Of a stretch of DNA of 19,032 nt, positions 8,605-15,221 are shown in pieces. Position numbers and translations under genes: made by a program. Numbering within the stretch: the first letter of the stretch is position 1; each line of letters begins with the position of its first letter. The stretch spans positions 1 to 19,032 of the forward strand of contig JAZOLH010000051.1 in assembly GCA_045652815.1 (NCBI GenBank), written 5' to 3'. The stretch comes from UMGS755 sp045652815 (GTDB taxonomy: Bacteria > Bacillota > Clostridia > UBA1381 > UBA9506). The notes beneath the pieces were generated by a model, which searched no databases, was not told where the DNA came from, and was given only the letters and a program-made list of their open reading frames with translations.

Positions 8605-9960
8605 TTGAATACGAAATTAGATGCTTTTAAACAAGAAATCAAAGGGAAAAATATTTGCGTGGTAGGTATCGGCATCAGCCACCTGCCCTTAATTGAATAT
8701 CTGGTAAAACTGGGTGCTTGTGTCACCGCTTGCGATAAGCGGGCAGAAGCCGAAATGGGTGAAACCGCGGCTCATTTAAAGAGTTTAGGCGTAAACCTTT
8801 GTTTAGGCGAAAATTATCTTGCAAACCTGTCCGGTGATTTGATTTTCAAAACCCCCGGTATGCGCCCTGATGTACCCGAACTGATTGCCGCAAAAGAAAA
8901 GGGCATCACCGTTACAACAGAGATGGAAGTGTTCTTAAAATTGTGCCCCGCGCCTGTAACAGCGGTGACGGGTAGTGACGGTAAAACCACCACCACAACA
9001 TTGGTTTATAAACTTCTGTCCGCAGCGGGCTTTAAGACCCACGTAGGCGGCAATATCGGTAAACCGCTTCTGCCTGAAATTGATTCCATTTCGGAAAGCG
9101 ACAGGGTTGTTTTGGAACTGTCCAGTTTCCAATTGCAGACTATGACCCAGAGCCCTGAAAAAGCGATTATTACCAACATCACCCCCAATCACCTTGACTA
9201 TCACAAAGATTATCAGGAATATATTGATGCGAAAAAGAACATTATGTTGCATCAAAATACATCGAATTTGGTTATACTAAATGCTGATAATGATGTGACA
9301 AGCGGTCTTGTCTCCGAAGCAAAAGGCAAAGTTTTAACATTCTCCCGCGAAGGCGAAGGGGATGTTTGCTTACAAGACAAAATGATGTGTGTGCATGGCG
9401 AACCTGTTTTGGATGTTCGCGATATCCGCATCCCCGGCAACCACAATGTTGAAAACTATATGGCGGCTATTGCGGCTACCTATCCCGATGTGAGCGCAGA
9501 GGCCATCCGCACTTGTGCCAAGGAATTCGGCGGTGTGGCGCATCGTATTGAATTTATCAGAGAATTAGAAGGCGTTCGCTATTACAATAGTTCTATTGAC
9601 TCATCCCCCAACCGCACAAAGAACACTTTGGCAGTTTTCTCCGAGCCTGTTGTTTTAATTGCGGGCGGTAAGGATAAGGGCATCCCTTATGATGAACTGG
9701 GTCCTGCCATTCGTGACCACGTTAAATGCCTTGTGCTCATTGGTGCAACCGCACCTGTGATTGCTAAAGTGGCAGAAAAAGATGCACCCGATGTGCCTAG
9801 GCTGTTTGCAACCACCTATCCCGAAGCGGTGGCCATGGCAAAAGAGCAGGCAGAGGCAGGCGACGTTGTGATTATGTCTAACGCCAGCACGAGTTTCGAT
9901 ATGTTTAAAAACTTTGAAGAACGCGGCAATTTATTTAAGGAACTGGTGAACAACCTATGA
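8605..9960 (+). CDS. murD: UDP-N-acetylmuramoyl-L-alanine--D-glutamate ligase
   Basis: Cytoplasmic Mur ligase that adds D-glutamate to UDP-MurNAc-L-Ala in peptidoglycan precursor synthesis. From the TTG start the product is 451 aa, the usual length. The N-terminal nucleotide-sugar domain holds VVGIGISHLPL at 19-29. The ATP loop GSDGKTT is at 123-129. NITPNHLDYH is at 191-200, followed by the Lys pair K210/K211 where the carbamylated Lys is expected. The C-terminal domain has HRIEF and AGGKDKG. TTG 8605 is preferred over the in-frame GTG at 8587, because GAGGG at 8594-8598 is well placed for 8605 and nothing suitable precedes 8587. The stop overlaps the next start as ATGA. The gene stands outside any cell-wall (dcw) cluster visible here. 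Whether it is the only murD copy cannot be told. Confidence 0.95.
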   Translation: MNTKLDAFKQEIKGKNICVVGIGISHLPLIEYLVKLGACVTACDKRAEAEMGETAAHLKSLGVNLCLGENYLANLSGDLIFKTPGMRPDVPELIAAKEKGITVTTEMEVFLKLCPAPVTAVTGSDGKTTTTTLVYKLLSAAGFKTHVGGNIGKPLLPEIDSISESDRVVLELSSFQLQTMTQSPEKAIITNITPNHLDYHKDYQEYIDAKKNIMLHQNTSNLVILNADNDVTSGLVSEAKGKVLTFSREGEGDVCLQDKMMCVHGEPVLDVRDIRIPGNHNVENYMAAIAATYPDVSAEAIRTCAKEFGGVAHRIEFIRELEGVRYYNSSIDSSPNRTKNTLAVFSEPVVLIAGGKDKGIPYDELGPAIRDHVKCLVLIGATAPVIAKVAEKDAPDVPRLFATTYPEAVAMAKEQAEAGDVVIMSNASTSFDMFKNFEERGNLFKELVNNL

Positions 9961-11000
9961 AAGAAAAAATGATGAAACTGGCAGGTGCCGATGGCATCTC
10001 CGGTTTTGAATTTTCATTAACCGAACAAGTGAAAAACTTAATGGCACCGTATTGCGATAAGGTGGAAGCCGACAAGATGGGTAATGTGATCGGCACGGTT
10101 TTATCTGACAATCCCGATGCTGAATCCGTTATGTTAGAAGCCCATATTGATGGTATTGGCCTCTTGGTTTCCCGCATTCACGATGATGGCTTTTTATCCT
10201 TTGTGCCCGTGGGCGGCGTGGATAGTGCGATTCTCCCCGGTGCGGAAGTGACCGTTTGGGGCAAGGAAAAACTCTATGGCGTCATTGGTGCAAAACCGCC
10301 CCATTTGCAAACGGGCGGAAGCGGTGATGCGGCGGCCATTGCTGATATGGTCGTTGACCTTGGTTTATCCGGCGAACAGGTGCGTGAACTGGTTTCCGTT
10401 GGGGATATGATTTGCTTTTTAGAACAGCCCCGTGCCCTTTGTGGTGACATTATTTCGGGCAAAAGTTTTGATGATAGAGCAGGTCTTATCTCCCTGCTGA
10501 TTTGTTTGGAAGAATTAAAGGGCAAGAAACTGCCTTTTACTTTGCATATTGTTGCATCGGTGCAGGAAGAAGTGGGTTTGCGCGGCGCTATGATGGCGAC
10601 GGAACATTTGGCGCCTGATTGTGCATTTGTTGTGGATGTGTGCCATGGTGACACCCCCGACGGTGGCTCGGAAAGTATCTTTAAACTGGGTACAGGCGCT
10701 GTTGTGAGTTTTGGTCCTAACATTCATCCCTATCTTTCTGACCTTGCCAAAAAAGTGGCAAAGGAAAATGACATTCCTGCCTCTTTTGATGCAGATGGCG
10801 GCGATACGGGCACAGATGCCTGGGCGGTGCAGGTGGCAGGTCTTGGTGTGCCGGTACTGCTTTTATCCATCCCCCTGCGCTATATGCACACAACGGTGGA
10901 AACGCTGCACTTTGGCGATGTAGAAGCGGTTGGCAAACTGCTTTCAGCCATGCTTTTAAACTTAGATTTGGAGGTGCTTAGATGTACCTTTCAGAATTAA
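9957..11000 (+). CDS. M42 family metallo-aminopeptidase, paralogue 1
   Basis: Cytoplasmic di-metal aminopeptidase of the M42 (TET/PepA/YsdC) family. Members form hollow dodecamers that trim peptides released by other proteases. All site residues are present: H63 and D65 in EAHIDGIG, D172/D173 in KSFDDRAG, the catalytic Glu pair E204-E205 in VQEEVGLRG, D227 in VVDVCHGD, and H311 in RYMHTT. The length, 347 aa, is normal. Compared with paralogues 2 and 3, the first site reads AHIDGIG rather than AHMDE(V/I)G, and the family's PARYIHSP-like end reads PLRYMHTTVE, so it is the most divergent of the three. The ATG overlaps the murD stop by 4 nt, so it is translationally coupled to murD. Substrate preference cannot be read from the sequence. 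Confidence 0.92.
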   Translation: MKEKMMKLAGADGISGFEFSLTEQVKNLMAPYCDKVEADKMGNVIGTVLSDNPDAESVMLEAHIDGIGLLVSRIHDDGFLSFVPVGGVDSAILPGAEVTVWGKEKLYGVIGAKPPHLQTGGSGDAAAIADMVVDLGLSGEQVRELVSVGDMICFLEQPRALCGDIISGKSFDDRAGLISLLICLEELKGKKLPFTLHIVASVQEEVGLRGAMMATEHLAPDCAFVVDVCHGDTPDGGSESIFKLGTGAVVSFGPNIHPYLSDLAKKVAKENDIPASFDADGGDTGTDAWAVQVAGLGVPVLLLSIPLRYMHTTVETLHFGDVEAVGKLLSAMLLNLDLEVLRCTFQN

Positions 11001-12010
11001 CAGCTTTGCCCGGTGTTTCGGGCAATGAACGGGCTGTGAGAAACTACATTAAAGAAAAAATTGAACCCTTATGCGACCGCGTTGAAATCGACTCTATGGG
11101 CAACCTGATGGCCTTTAAAAATGGCACGGGTAACACGGGCAAAACCCTGATGCTTTGCGCTCATATGGATGAGGTTGGTCTCATTGTCAGCCGCATTACC
11201 GATGAGGGATTTTTAAAATTCAAAACCGTTGGCGGTATCGACCCCCGCGTGATGATTTCTAAACGTGTTCTGGTGGGCGAAAATGCTCTCCCCGGTGTGA
11301 TTGGTCGCAAAGCCATTCACCTTTTAACCAAGGATGAACGTGCAAAAGCACCTGAAATCAAGGGGCTTTATGTGGATATCGGTGCCAAGGATAAAGAAGA
11401 TGCCGAATCGAAAGTATCTGTGGGGGATTATATCGTTTTTGACAGCCCCTACGTGCCCTTTGGTGATGGTTTGGTAAAAGCCAAGGCATTAGATGATAGA
11501 GCCGGATGCTCCGTCTTGCTCCAGATGGCAAAAGAGCCCTGCGTTTGGGATAGATGCTTTGCCTTTACGGTGCAGGAAGAAACAGGTCTGCGCGGTGCAC
11601 GTCTTTGTGCCCGCAGGGTTAAACCCGATATGGCGCTGGTTTTAGAAGCCACCACTTGCTCCGACCTGCCCGGTACGGACAAGCAGATGACCTCCACCCG
11701 CCTGGGCGGTGGTGCGGCGGTTTCCTTTATTGACGGTACCACAAAATATAATCGTGAATTGGTGCAGACAATGTACCGCCTGGCCGAAGAAAAAGGCATT
11801 CCCGTTCAGTTTAAGCAAACCGCAACGGGCGGTAACGATGCGGGCATTATTCATATCTCCGCAGGTGGTATTCAGGTTGCATCCATCTCCGTGCCTGCCC
11901 GCTATATTCATTCTCCCGTCAGCGTCATGGCAATGCGTGACTATGAGGCTGTGCGGGATTTGACAAAACTCTGGATTGGAGAGATAGACAATGTTAACGT
12001 TATTAAATAA
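10982..12010 (+). CDS. M42 family metallo-aminopeptidase, paralogue 2
   Basis: Second of three tandem M42 aminopeptidases, 342 aa and intact. Site residues are H61 and D63 (CAHMDEVG), D171/D172 (KALDDRAG), E199-E200 (VQEETGLRG), E222 (LEATTCSD) and H310 (ARYIHSP). The metal ligand at 222 is Glu, where the other two paralogues have Asp; both occur in the family. A GGAGG ribosome binding site precedes the ATG and lies inside the end of paralogue 1. The two genes overlap by 19 nt, which suggests coupled translation and similar protein amounts. Some family members are annotated as cellulase M or glutamyl aminopeptidase. The sequence supports only a general aminopeptidase assignment. Confidence 0.93.
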   Translation: MYLSELTALPGVSGNERAVRNYIKEKIEPLCDRVEIDSMGNLMAFKNGTGNTGKTLMLCAHMDEVGLIVSRITDEGFLKFKTVGGIDPRVMISKRVLVGENALPGVIGRKAIHLLTKDERAKAPEIKGLYVDIGAKDKEDAESKVSVGDYIVFDSPYVPFGDGLVKAKALDDRAGCSVLLQMAKEPCVWDRCFAFTVQEETGLRGARLCARRVKPDMALVLEATTCSDLPGTDKQMTSTRLGGGAAVSFIDGTTKYNRELVQTMYRLAEEKGIPVQFKQTATGGNDAGIIHISAGGIQVASISVPARYIHSPVSVMAMRDYEAVRDLTKLWIGEIDNVNVIK

Positions 12011-12980
12011 ATTATGTCAAACAACTGCGCCCTCCGGTTGCGAGGCGGCTCTTGCCGAACTGATTGCGGAGGACATCCGCCCCTTTGTCGATGATGTGTA
12101 TCAGGATGCCCTGGGCAACCTGATTGCCTATAAAAAGGGTAATGGTGAAAAACTGATGCTTTGTGCTCATATGGATGAAATCGGTTTGGTTGCCACCTGT
12201 CACGGTGACAAAGGTCAGATTTATGTGGCGGCGCTTGGCGGCGTTTCTCCTTACTGCGCTCTCTATCAGCGTGTTCGCTTTACCAATGGCGTAGAGGGTG
12301 TTTTGGTGCCCGATGGTCCCACCGCGGATTTGGTGAAAGATTTAAAACTTTCTAAACTCTATGTGGATATCGGCGCAAAAGATGAAGAAGAAGCCAAAGC
12401 AAAAGTGGCGGTTGGCGATTGTGCTGTTTTTGTGGGCAATTTGATGGAGCAGGGCGATGTGATTGTGAGCAAAGCGCTGGACGACCGCGTTGGTTGCTAT
12501 GCCCTGATTCGTGCTCTATGCGAAGCCAAAACAAACAAAAATGATATTTATGCGGTGTTCACCGTGTCCGAAGAGTTGGGTCTGCGCGGTGCGAAGGCAT
12601 GTGCTGTTAGTTTAGCACCCGACTATGCAGTGGCGCTGGATGTAACCGCCGTTGGCGATGCGGCATCGGGCCCGAAAATGTCCACTAAATTAGGTGGCGG
12701 CACTGCAATTAAAATTATGGATAGTTCACTCCTGACCCATCCTATCATTAAAAACCGCCTGCAAGCTCTGTGCGAAAGCAAGAATATTAGTTGGCAGCCG
12801 GAAGTACTCGAGCGTGGCGGTACCGATGCAGGCGCCATTCATGTAACAGGTGGTGGTGTGCCCAGCGGATGTATCTCTGTACCCACCCGCTTTATCCACA
12901 CCCCCGGTGAAATGGTGAATAAGGAAGATTTAGAGAATACCGTAAAACTGGTAACAGCGTTAATTGAAGAAGGGATATAA
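11991..12980 (+). CDS. M42 family metallo-aminopeptidase, paralogue 3
   Basis: Third tandem M42 aminopeptidase, 329 aa and intact. Site residues are H60 and D62 (CAHMDEIG), D164/D165 (KALDDRVG), E194-E195 (VSEELGLRG), D217 (ALDVTAVGD) and H303 (TRFIHTP). Its start lies 20 nt inside paralogue 2, after a GGAGAG site, repeating the overlap seen upstream. Archaeal TET proteins with different specificities can co-assemble, so a mixed particle from this operon is possible, but that is inference only. A strong terminator begins right after the stop codon and closes the operon. Confidence 0.93.
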   Translation: MLTLLNKLCQTTAPSGCEAALAELIAEDIRPFVDDVYQDALGNLIAYKKGNGEKLMLCAHMDEIGLVATCHGDKGQIYVAALGGVSPYCALYQRVRFTNGVEGVLVPDGPTADLVKDLKLSKLYVDIGAKDEEEAKAKVAVGDCAVFVGNLMEQGDVIVSKALDDRVGCYALIRALCEAKTNKNDIYAVFTVSEELGLRGAKACAVSLAPDYAVALDVTAVGDAASGPKMSTKLGGGTAIKIMDSSLLTHPIIKNRLQALCESKNISWQPEVLERGGTDAGAIHVTGGGVPSGCISVPTRFIHTPGEMVNKEDLENTVKLVTALIEEGI

Positions 12981-13017
12981 AAAGGGTTGTGGCGTTTGCC
13001 ACAACCCTTTCGTTTTT
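12981..13017. terminator. Bidirectional terminator between the M42 operon and the zinc-ribbon gene
   Basis: A perfect 13-bp stem AAAGGGTTGTGGC (12981-12993) / GCCACAACCCTTT (12998-13010) closes a GTTT loop and is followed by CGTTTTT. It starts immediately after the stop of the third M42 gene and ends a few bases before the stop of the convergent gene. The A-rich left side allows weaker use from the other strand. Confidence 0.92.
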
Positions 13018-13627
13018 AATCTCTTCGTTTTAAAATTAATTGTTCAATGCGGGAGAAATCGCTGTTGCGGATGGTTTCCGCTGTGATGGTAACTTTTGCG
13101 CCGCAGTTGCAACACTCCAGCACCAGATCATCTTCTCTCACTTCCACATCAATCATCGTTGAACCGCATTCGCAGTAGAGATGTTCTTCATCTGCCAGTT
13201 CCTGAATTTTATCAAGAGCTTTGAGCATGGTCACGCCGTTTTTGCCTGTGTGCTCAAGACCGCAAGCGGCAATCACTTCGTCGATATACTGTTCGTTACG
13301 AACGACAGCGTTTCGCACCGCTTCGCCTCTGCCGATGAACACAAGGCCCACCATTACATTGGGGCAGGCAAACTCCGTGCAATCCTTTTTCGCCAAAGAG
13401 GTAAAGGGCAGGGAGAACTTATGAATATCATCGCAAACGAGACAAGGCACGCTGATGATGAAATTATTTTTACCCTCGGGGGCAATCACCAAAGATGACT
13501 GGCCGCAGTTACATTGAACGACAACACTTTTGCCGCCGGAAAGACCAAAGAGAGAAAAATCGCCATAGGAGATTTCTCCGCATCCGGGACAGCGGTATGC
13601 CACCGTTCTGTCAAAATTTATAATCAT
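13016..13627 (-). CDS. Cys-rich protein with three probable zinc-binding knuckle pairs, function unknown
   Basis: A 203-aa cytoplasmic protein with no signal peptide or membrane segment; I do not recognise a named family with certainty. Cys pairs fall in three groups: C13/C16 (CPGC) with C39/C41 (CNC); C62/C65 (CLVC), with C83 and C88 as possible partners; and C152/C154 (CEC) with C172/C173/C175 (CCNC). The first and third groups look like classic zinc ribbons, in which two Cys pairs bracket a beta hairpin. The middle region (about 95-150) is helical and otherwise bare. This resembles the CpXC-type group of Firmicute proteins, but that name is tentative. The gene has a GAGGAA ribosome binding site, its own promoter, and shares a terminator with the M42 operon. 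It is divergent from the DtxR-type regulator. Confidence 0.75.
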   Translation of the reverse strand: MIINFDRTVAYRCPGCGEISYGDFSLFGLSGGKSVVVQCNCGQSSLVIAPEGKNNFIISVPCLVCDDIHKFSLPFTSLAKKDCTEFACPNVMVGLVFIGRGEAVRNAVVRNEQYIDEVIAACGLEHTGKNGVTMLKALDKIQELADEEHLYCECGSTMIDVEVREDDLVLECCNCGAKVTITAETIRNSDFSRIEQLILKRRD

Positions 13628-13660
13628 AAAAATTCCTCACTTTTTCAATTGACCTTATTT

Positions 13661-13689
13661 ATCATACTACAAAAAGAGATTATTGTAAA
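13661..13689 (-). promoter_or_regulatory. Promoter of the zinc-ribbon gene
   Basis: On the minus strand TTTACA (13684-13689) and TATGAT (13661-13666) are 17 nt apart. The start expected near 13654 is about 27 nt before the ATG at 13627. Confidence 0.7.
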
Positions 13690-13722
13690 GAGGATTTTGT
13701 ATTTGTTCGCAGAAAGTTCATT

Positions 13723-13751
13723 TTGACAAAAAGGAACTTATGTGTTATACT
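13723..13751 (+). promoter_or_regulatory. Sigma-A promoter of the DtxR-family gene
   Basis: TTGACA (13723-13728) is followed after exactly 17 nt by TATACT (13746-13751). Its -35 lies 33 bp from the -35 of the divergent zinc-ribbon promoter. I see no clear DtxR- or MntR-type palindrome over it. Confidence 0.85.
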
Positions 13752-13783
13752 GTAAATAGGATTTTACGAGCGGAGGGCAGAAT

Positions 13784-14155
13784 ATGAAGATTAAAGAATC
13801 AGCTGAAAACTATCTTGAGACCATATTTGTGCTGCAAAGCAAAAAAGGTCAGGTGCGCAGCATTGATGTGGCGGGCGAACTTGGCTTTTCCAAGCCCAGC
13901 GTTTCTGTGGCTATGAAAAACCTCCGCGAAACAGGATATATCGTGGTGAGCGAGGAAGGGTTTATTTCCTTAACAGAGCAGGGTCTCTTAGTGGCGCAAG
14001 GCGTTTTTGCCCGCCACGAACTGATTGCTGAAATTCTGATTCGCCTGGGCGTGGATCGAGAAACCGCCCTTTCGGACAGTTGCAAAATCGAGCACAGTTT
14101 AAGTGAGCAGAGTTTTGAAAAAATCAAGGAATTTTTTGAAAATTATAAAGGATAA
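13784..14155 (+). CDS. DtxR/MntR-family metal-dependent transcriptional regulator
   Basis: A short (123 aa) DtxR-family repressor with an N-terminal winged helix (about 5-68) and a compact metal-binding/dimerisation domain, without the C-terminal SH3 domain of DtxR proper. The recognition helix lies in GFSKPSVSVAMKNLRETG (35-52). Aligned by eye with DtxR and MntR, the primary metal site would be N9, C100, E103 and H104, with H78 also conserved. The Cys matches DtxR C102 rather than MntR E99, which hints at iron-type sensing; N9 replaces DtxR M10 or MntR D8. No metal transporter is adjacent, so its target is not visible here. It has a GGAGG ribosome binding site and its own promoter and terminator, so it is monocistronic. 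The family is sure; the metal is not. Confidence 0.9.
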   Translation: MKIKESAENYLETIFVLQSKKGQVRSIDVAGELGFSKPSVSVAMKNLRETGYIVVSEEGFISLTEQGLLVAQGVFARHELIAEILIRLGVDRETALSDSCKIEHSLSEQSFEKIKEFFENYKG

Positions 14156-14169
14156 CGAAAAAACCTTTT

Positions 14170-14198
14170 GCGGGCAGAGTTTTCTGCCTGCTTTTTTT
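14170..14198 (+). terminator. Intrinsic terminator of the DtxR-family gene
   Basis: The stem GCGGGCAGA (14170-14178) / TCTGCCTGC (14183-14191) has one G-T pair, a GTTT loop and a run of seven T (14192-14198). Confidence 0.9.
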
Positions 14199-14265
14199 AT
14201 GGCAAAATCCATCGGGAACAGGGAAAAATAAAGGATTTTAGCCGGTTTAAATTACACTTTTTTTC

Positions 14266-14294
14266 TTGACAAGAAAAGGGAATTATTGTATAAT
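14266..14294 (+). promoter_or_regulatory. Perfect consensus sigma-A promoter of carD
   Basis: TTGACA (14266-14271), a 17-nt spacer and TATAAT (14289-14294) are a full consensus match, the second such promoter in the window besides the rRNA-type one. A T-rich stretch lies upstream. The expected start near 14301 gives a 43-nt leader. Confidence 0.92.
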
Positions 14295-14299
14295 ACAAT
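14285..14299 (+). promoter_or_regulatory. Perfect 15-bp dyad over the carD -10 box, possible operator
   Basis: ATTGTAT (14285-14291) and ATACAAT (14293-14299) are exact inverted copies around a single central A. The dyad covers the whole -10 element and runs toward the start site, the place where a repressor would block polymerase. A consensus -10 is itself partly self-complementary, which raises the chance of coincidence. Confidence 0.45.
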
Positions 14300-14343
14300 T
14301 AGGGTAATTATACGCCTTTTTCCCATAATGGAGGTTATGGCTT

Positions 14344-14835
14344 ATGCAATATGAAATCGGCTCTAAAGTTGTGTATCCTATGCACGGAGCAGGTGTGATT
14401 GAATCAATTGAAGAACATGAAATTATGGGCGTTCGCCAGCCGTACTATATTATGCGCATTCCCATCGGCGATATGAAAGTGATGGTTCCTATTGCTACAG
14501 CAACCACGATCGGTCTTCGTGATGTGATTGACGGTGCTGAAGCAGATAAAGTTTTGGCAGAGTTTAAAAACTGTGCTACGGATATGGATACCAACTGGAA
14601 CAAACGCCAACGTGAGAATTTAACCCGCATTAAAAGCGGCAACATTTATGATGTTGTTTATGTGGTGAAAAATCTGATGTATCGGGATAAGATTCGCGGC
14701 CTTTCCACCAGTGAACGCAAAATGCTGACCAATGCCAAGCAGATTATCGTCAGTGAACTTGTGATTGCCAAAAACAGCAGTCAGAAGGATATCGAGGCGA
14801 TGATGGAAGCTATGGTTGTAGAAGAAATCGGTTGA
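14344..14835 (+). CDS. carD: CarD family RNA-polymerase-binding transcription factor
   Basis: A stand-alone CarD-type protein, 163 aa. The N-terminal Tudor-like RNA-polymerase interaction domain (about 1-62) has the family pattern IGSKVVYPMHGAGVIESI and a conserved YYIMRIP strand. The C-terminal helical domain (about 70-160) has WNKRQRENLTRIKSG and the LSTSERKML segment. CarD binds the beta lobe of RNA polymerase and alters open-complex stability at many promoters, including rRNA promoters in mycobacteria. ATG 14344 lies 9 nt after a GGAGG site. An out-of-frame ATG at 14337 is too close to that site to compete well. The gene is transcribed from a consensus promoter and leads the run carD-zapA-GerMN-cupin-discoidin. 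The symbol is used in the family sense. Confidence 0.93.
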   Translation: MQYEIGSKVVYPMHGAGVIESIEEHEIMGVRQPYYIMRIPIGDMKVMVPIATATTIGLRDVIDGAEADKVLAEFKNCATDMDTNWNKRQRENLTRIKSGNIYDVVYVVKNLMYRDKIRGLSTSERKMLTNAKQIIVSELVIAKNSSQKDIEAMMEAMVVEEIG

Positions 14836-14877
14836 GATTTTAAATCATATTCGCAAAGCGAGTAGGGGGCAGTTACT

Positions 14878-15186
14878 ATGGCTGAAAAAAATACTTTAAT
14901 TGTTAAAATTTGCGGACAGGAATATACCATTGCATCGGATGAATCCAGAGAATATATGCTTGGTATTGCAGACCTTGTGGATAAGAAAATGAACGAGGTT
15001 ATGTATCTCCGTCCCGACCTGAACACGAAAATGACAGCGGTTTTGGCGGCGCTGAATATGGCAGAAGACTATATCTGCCTGCAGCGTGAAGCGGAAGAAT
15101 GGAAGCAAAAGGCCGACAAGTATGATGAAATGGCCCGCAGACAAAACAGCGGCAATACGTATGGTGGTTATAACGGCAGACGGTAA
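14878..15186 (+). CDS. zapA: Cell division protein ZapA
   Basis: A small FtsZ-ring-associated protein, 102 aa, that cross-links FtsZ filaments at midcell. The N-terminal globular part has VKICGQEYTIASDESREYM (about 9-27), then ADLVDKKMNE and an Ala-rich helix TAVLAALNMAEDYICL (about 53-68), which continues into a charged C-terminal coiled coil (about 69-88). The tail is Gly/Asn/Arg rich. The pattern and length fit bacterial ZapA. The ATG follows a purine-rich AGGGGGC ribosome binding site. The gene begins 42 nt after carD with no terminator between them, so cotranscription is likely. Confidence 0.88.
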   Translation: MAEKNTLIVKICGQEYTIASDESREYMLGIADLVDKKMNEVMYLRPDLNTKMTAVLAALNMAEDYICLQREAEEWKQKADKYDEMARRQNSGNTYGGYNGRR

Positions 15187-15221
15187 GGTTCTGTCACCTT
15201 TTTAAGTAGGGAGGTCCTATG

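Noticed and set aside
15185..15203. AAGGT/ACCTT hairpin with T run between zapA and the GerMN gene as a full terminator
   Set aside because: Five base pairs are too weak for a convincing terminator. At most it could attenuate.
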